This document shows, one piece after another, positions 1-6,701 of a DNA stretch of 6,701 nt. The translations under genes and the position numbers were made by a program. How positions within the stretch are numbered: position 1 is the stretch's first letter; each line of letters begins with the position of its first letter. The notes under the pieces are model-generated. The model was not told the origin of the DNA, searched no databases, and saw only the letters and a list, made by a program, of their open reading frames with translations. Source of the stretch: Paramuribaculum sp. (GTDB taxonomy: Bacteria > Bacteroidota > Bacteroidia > Bacteroidales > Muribaculaceae). Location of the stretch: positions 1 through 6,701 of the forward strand of contig JAIDXU010000068.1 in the NCBI GenBank assembly GCA_029058455.1, written 5' to 3'.

Positions 1-3187
<3,187 letters not shown>

Positions 3188-6100
3188 TTATCTGACTAAT
3201 AATTTCTTTCCGTCAACGATATAGATGCCGGAATCAAGGCCTGTTGTATCGGCAGCTTTAAGAAGTCGGCCCGAGAGGTCGAAAATTCCGGAATGAGGTG
3301 TGAGGAAAGAGTCAGAGATTATGTCGCTTATCGAGGAATTTGTAAGGCCGGTATATGAGAGAGAGTTTATTTCCTGTGCGGTCAGGGCACGGTCGAAAAA
3401 TCTTACCGAATGTATAGTGCCGGCAAGAGGATAGAGGTTGCGGTTTGAAGCGGTGATAATTCCACCGAGAGTTATTGCATTTGAGCCTTTATCGGCATAG
3501 GTCATCAGGCCGTAATCGCCGAGCGAAGTAACGTCGATTGTCTGTGGGTCGAGTTTGTCAATATAAAGAGAAAAGCCCTGATCGGGATCGGCGATCATAA
3601 CGACAGTGTGGCGGCCGGTGGTTCCGCCGTTGGATGAACGGGTGTATTGATCCTCCTTGTCATTTTTCCACACGGCGCGAAAGGCATATTTGCCACCCTT
3701 TGAGGCGAGAGTGAAATATTGACGAGGGGCAACGGTGTCGCTTGAGGCTACAATTGAATTGAAGTCAGAAAACTCGCTTTCCATCTCATAGTCAATGGCG
3801 GTGGTTACTGCTTTGGCTTTAAAAATCTGCGCAGCGATATTGTCGGGCACTTTATAAGGTGAATTGCCCGACAGGGATATGTTGGTAATGGTAGCTATCG
3901 GCTGAGGTGCTTCGGGAGTTTCTCCCTGCTCGGCTTCCGCAAATAGAAAGGTGCAACCGGTGTCGGTAATGTCACGACCGTCTTGCTGTGAGCTCCAGTT
4001 ATATATTTTATAACCGAGCGACGCATTTGTCTGATTCCACTGGGTAGTGCCTGATGCAACGATTACATAGCCGGGCTGATTGGTAGGAAAGATCTCCCAA
4101 CCGGCCGATGGAACGGAAGATGTGGTTGTAATAGCTGTGTTATATGAAGCGGTAGGAGAAACGTATGTCCGGTCACCTTCGTTGATGATGTTGAAAGTGC
4201 CGTCGCTGCGCTTTTCAAATTTCCAGTTTGAGTTATCCGAGGGTGAGGCGTTTCCGGTCATTGCTTTGCCGGCACCCGACGATGTGGCGAATCTGTTGCC
4301 GCGCAGGGGAGTAGACAGAGTGTAGACAGTTTCCTCGACGGGCTGATTCATAGTCTCGGGGGTGATTGATTCAAGAAAAGCGTTAAAGGCTTCGGTAAGC
4401 TTCTTGGATTGTTCCTTGCGCTGTTCGGGAGTGGCTTCCTGAGTGAGAGTGGCCGAGATTTCTTCTAAAACCTTGTCGAACTCGGCTGCAAGACTCTCGG
4501 GATAATAGCCCGGGAGTGTGCCTATATAGCTGTTGCGACGGGTTTTATATTCAGTGATAAGATCGTCAAGTATTTCGGCCTCCTGGTCGATTATTTTTGA
4601 GGGGGAGTAAATAAGGCCGTCGAGAGCGTTTTTGCCCTCTTTGTCGGTTATTACGAATGTGAAGAGCCATTTGTTAAGCCTTACACCTGAGGCGGAGACA
4701 TAGGGAAGTTTGATCATGACCTTGTTCCATCCTTTTTTAAGGGTCACGGGATAGGGGGCACGGGCGGGGAAATTCTCATCGCGAAGATCTACTTCGGAGT
4801 TTATAGATTTGCCCGCGTTTATCCATGACGAAGCCTTGAGTTCTTCATCGTTGAGCCATATACGGGAGCCCTTCCTGTCCCAGTTGCCTTTAACGGGAGC
4901 CTGATCGTTTTCAGAGCGGGAATAATTCTGAAATTCAATCAGAGCACCGGCTTCGGTCTCTTCAGGCGAATAGATGTATGTATAAGCGTAGGCGGTTACA
5001 TTGTCACCGGTGTTGGTAAAGACGGCCGGAACAGTAGTGCCCCATGTGTGGCGGAGATATATGCCGGCGCCTGTGGCAATGCGGGAGGAATAGGTCTTAT
5101 CCTTATAGATATATTCCTTGGCCGGTTCTTCGGTTTCGGGAGGGAGTGTTAGGTTTTTATTGCCGTTGTTGGGGAATGGATCGGTAATTCTCCAGCGCAC
5201 ATTGGTCTGCTTAACATAGGGTATAGGCTCTCCGTCAAGAGAATGAGCCTTATGGTAGAGGAATCGTTTTTCCCAGTCGGCAAATTCATCATATTCCTCG
5301 CCGGAATTGGGGAGAATCGCACCACCGGTTTCAATATATTGTTTTCCTCCTCCTTTCCATGCGCGCTCGGCAGTGGCGAGAACATTGGCATAGAAGTTGT
5401 TTTGGGCTATAATCTGTGTCTCGTCAGGGAGTTTGCGGTCATTCCACATTCCTACCATCGCTCCGGCGATATCTTGGTTGCCCTCCTGGCTATAGAAGAT
5501 ATTGCTGCGGTATATTCCGACGAGATCGGCAAACACATCGAAATGGTTGATGTAGTTATAGCGCATGTCGATATTGGGCATTCCCGGTTTAAGCACTCCT
5601 GCGGTGCTCCAGTTGGTGAGAAGATCAAAGCCTTTGCTCGGGCCGATTTCCACGCCGCGGATAGGATTCCATACCACAACCTTATGACCGAGTGAGTGAA
5701 CCTTGTCGGTCATGATTTTCAGGAAGTTGGGATAGGTGATTGTCTGTTCGTCTGCTCCGATGTGAATATAAGGTGCGTTGGGGAAGGTAGCGGCCACTTC
5801 CTCAAGAATCACCTGAAGCTCGGCCACGCCCTTGTCGGTCTGCATGGAGTGGCCCATAGCACGCTCGAAAGCCTGACTATGGCCTGGCATATCGATTTCG
5901 GGAATGATTGTTATGCCTCTTTCGGCGGCATATCTGTCAAGTTCGCGGCATTGTTCCTGAGTGTAATATTGTCCGGCAAAGCGGGTCATCGACTCAGATG
6001 AGGTGAGTTGAGGATAAGCTTTCACTTCAAAACGCCATGCCTGATTCTCGGTTAGATGCCAATGGAAGGTGTTGACTTTGAATCTCGAGAGGAGATCGAT

Positions 6101-6616
6101 ATGTTTTTTTAGGGTTTCAAACGACACAAACGAACGGCCTACATCGTGCATGAATCCCCTCAGTTTGAACGCGGGCCAGTCAACGATTGTGACTGCGGGA
6201 ATAGAGCCGTTGGCGCCTTCGGCCAGCTGAGCGAGAGTCTGGGTCGCACGAATCACTCCGGTCGATGTTATAGCAGTGATCTCAATGCTTTCGGGCTTAA
6301 CGGTAAGGGTATATGCTTCGTCGGGATAGCCATCTAATTCATAATTCCGGGCGCCGGATATCGATTCCACATATTTCACCGATATAGTCGATTTGGCCGA
6401 GGGATCGATTGAGAGATTGTTGTTGTTGATAAATTCCTTGAGAAGGGTGGATTCTGAGGGGTCTTGAAGCACTACACCTCCCGACATAAGAAAGTTCCCG
6501 CTACCCTCGACTATAGTTTTGGGAAGAGGCATCAGATTGTTTATATCGGCATATGCGCCTAATGGTAATGCCGCAGTAAGCAAAGTAGAAAGCAATAATG
6601 ACTTGCTATGTTTCAT
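3188..6616 (-). CDS. Exported multidomain GH20 beta-N-acetylhexosaminidase
   Basis: Predicted to release terminal beta-linked GlcNAc or GalNAc from glycans by the GH20 substrate-assisted mechanism, outside the cytoplasm. The protein has 1142 residues. Visible parts: signal peptide 1-23 (Lys-rich start, Leu/Ala core, AYA|D cleavage); GH20b-type N-domain about 25-148; TIM barrel about 150-430. Barrel motifs are DVGR with Arg161, HWHLTENQAWR (185-195), PEIDMPGH with Asp242 and His246, the catalytic pair in HIGADE (Asp289-Glu290), Trp316, MWND (390-393) and AERAW (416-420). Then follow a beta-sandwich (about 500-668), a helical FIVAR-like spacer (672-757), a beta-trefoil-like region (764-896), a LamG-like lectin fold (905-1088) and a type-IX-sorting-like tail (1104-1142). 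Typical single-barrel GH20 enzymes are much shorter. The ATG at 6616 is chosen because it begins the signal peptide; an in-frame TTG at 6667 lies inside the predicted promoter. It is the first gene of a likely operon with the GH2 gene 21 bp downstream. Family assignment is firm; exact substrate (hexosaminidase versus lacto-N-biosidase) is open, and the accessory domains are assigned by pattern only. Confidence 0.95.
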   Translation of the reverse strand: MKHSKSLLLSTLLTAALPLGAYADINNLMPLPKTIVEGSGNFLMSGGVVLQDPSESTLLKEFINNNNLSIDPSAKSTISVKYVESISGARNYELDGYPDEAYTLTVKPESIEITAITSTGVIRATQTLAQLAEGANGSIPAVTIVDWPAFKLRGFMHDVGRSFVSFETLKKHIDLLSRFKVNTFHWHLTENQAWRFEVKAYPQLTSSESMTRFAGQYYTQEQCRELDRYAAERGITIIPEIDMPGHSQAFERAMGHSMQTDKGVAELQVILEEVAATFPNAPYIHIGADEQTITYPNFLKIMTDKVHSLGHKVVVWNPIRGVEIGPSKGFDLLTNWSTAGVLKPGMPNIDMRYNYINHFDVFADLVGIYRSNIFYSQEGNQDIAGAMVGMWNDRKLPDETQIIAQNNFYANVLATAERAWKGGGKQYIETGGAILPNSGEEYDEFADWEKRFLYHKAHSLDGEPIPYVKQTNVRWRITDPFPNNGNKNLTLPPETEEPAKEYIYKDKTYSSRIATGAGIYLRHTWGTTVPAVFTNTGDNVTAYAYTYIYSPEETEAGALIEFQNYSRSENDQAPVKGNWDRKGSRIWLNDEELKASSWINAGKSINSEVDLRDENFPARAPYPVTLKKGWNKVMIKLPYVSASGVRLNKWLFTFVITDKEGKNALDGLIYSPSKIIDQEAEILDDLITEYKTRRNSYIGTLPGYYPESLAAEFDKVLEEISATLTQEATPEQRKEQSKKLTEAFNAFLESITPETMNQPVEETVYTLSTPLRGNRFATSSGAGKAMTGNASPSDNSNWKFEKRSDGTFNIINEGDRTYVSPTASYNTAITTTSSVPSAGWEIFPTNQPGYVIVASGTTQWNQTNASLGYKIYNWSSQQDGRDITDTGCTFLFAEAEQGETPEAPQPIATITNISLSGNSPYKVPDNIAAQIFKAKAVTTAIDYEMESEFSDFNSIVASSDTVAPRQYFTLASKGGKYAFRAVWKNDKEDQYTRSSNGGTTGRHTVVMIADPDQGFSLYIDKLDPQTIDVTSLGDYGLMTYADKGSNAITLGGIITASNRNLYPLAGTIHSVRFFDRALTAQEINSLSYTGLTNSSISDIISDSFLTPHSGIFDLSGRLLKAADTTGLDSGIYIVDGKKLLVR

Positions 6617-6626
6617 GGTAAGGTTT

Positions 6627-6649
6627 CGTAACGGTAATATTACGCGTAA
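6627..6649 (-). promoter_or_regulatory. Overlapping palindromes in the GH20 leader, possible operator or hairpin
   Basis: Two perfect 10-base palindromes overlap here: TTACGCGTAA at 6640-6649 and GTAATATTAC at 6634-6643. A further inverted pair CGTAA/TTACG (6627-6631 and 6640-6644) could form a 5-bp stem with an 8-base loop in the leader RNA. The site lies between the predicted transcription start and the start codon, where a repressor operator or an RNA switch could act. The sequence is AT-rich and short, so chance palindromes are possible; no known regulator site is recognised. Confidence 0.3.
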
Positions 6650-6664
6650 ATTATATTGATGATG

Positions 6665-6672
6665 CAAATATA
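6665..6672 (-). promoter_or_regulatory. Predicted Bacteroidetes-type -7 promoter element for the GH20-GH2 operon
   Basis: On the minus strand this reads TATATTTG, an exact match to the Bacteroidetes sigma-ABfr -7 consensus TAnnTTTG. It lies 48 bases upstream of the GH20 ATG. The matching -33 TTTG is poor: the best candidate is TCTG at 6690-6693, one mismatch and a 17-base gap where about 19-21 is usual. Transcription would begin around 6657-6659, giving a leader of roughly 42 bases. The weak -33 box could mean activator dependence, but that is inference. Confidence 0.6.
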
Positions 6673-6701
6673 CCTAAAATTTTGCGTTACAGAGGCATAT
6701 T

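Noticed and set aside
5243..5695. A 150-residue plus-strand open frame opposite the GH20 barrel, abutting another at 5696-6001
   Set aside because: Both are shadows of the GH20 coding frame, which carries clear catalytic motifs there; no independent evidence of coding.

Overview
The window looks like a piece of a Bacteroidota (Bacteroidales-type) chromosome carrying part of a glycan-foraging locus. Four signs point there. The predicted -7 promoter element reads TATATTTG, matching the Bacteroidetes TAnnTTTG consensus. Neither start codon has a Shine-Dalgarno purine run. One protein ends in a short tail of the type-IX-secretion 'GIFDLSGR...GIYIVDGKK' kind. Both enzymes are large, exported glycoside hydrolases of families that are abundant in gut Bacteroidales. 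The family below that level (Muribaculaceae, Prevotellaceae, Bacteroidaceae) cannot be fixed by eye.

Layout: both real genes are on the minus strand and fill nearly the whole window. Reading in the direction of transcription (from high to low coordinates), 6617-6701 is an AT-rich promoter and leader. Next comes a 1142-residue exported GH20 beta-N-acetylhexosaminidase (6616-3188). After a 21-bp gap comes a GH2 LacZ-type beta-galactosidase (3166 to 1). The galactosidase runs off the left edge and lacks only its extreme C-terminus. No RNA gene, mobile element, CRISPR array or terminator is visible.

How they work together: the tight spacing suggests co-transcription from the promoter near 6670. 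The pair fits sequential trimming of beta-linked galactose, then beta-linked GlcNAc/GalNAc, from N-acetyllactosamine-type chains (mucin O-glycans, N-glycans, milk oligosaccharides). The catalytic residues of both enzymes are present. The GH20 carries about 700 residues after its catalytic barrel: a beta-sandwich, a helical FIVAR-like spacer, a lectin-like beta-trefoil, a LamG/sialidase-type lectin fold and a short sorting-like tail. This extension is the least ordinary part of the window. I see no evidence of a wholly new system. The points worth a second look are the extension, active-site substitutions in both enzymes and the palindromic leader.
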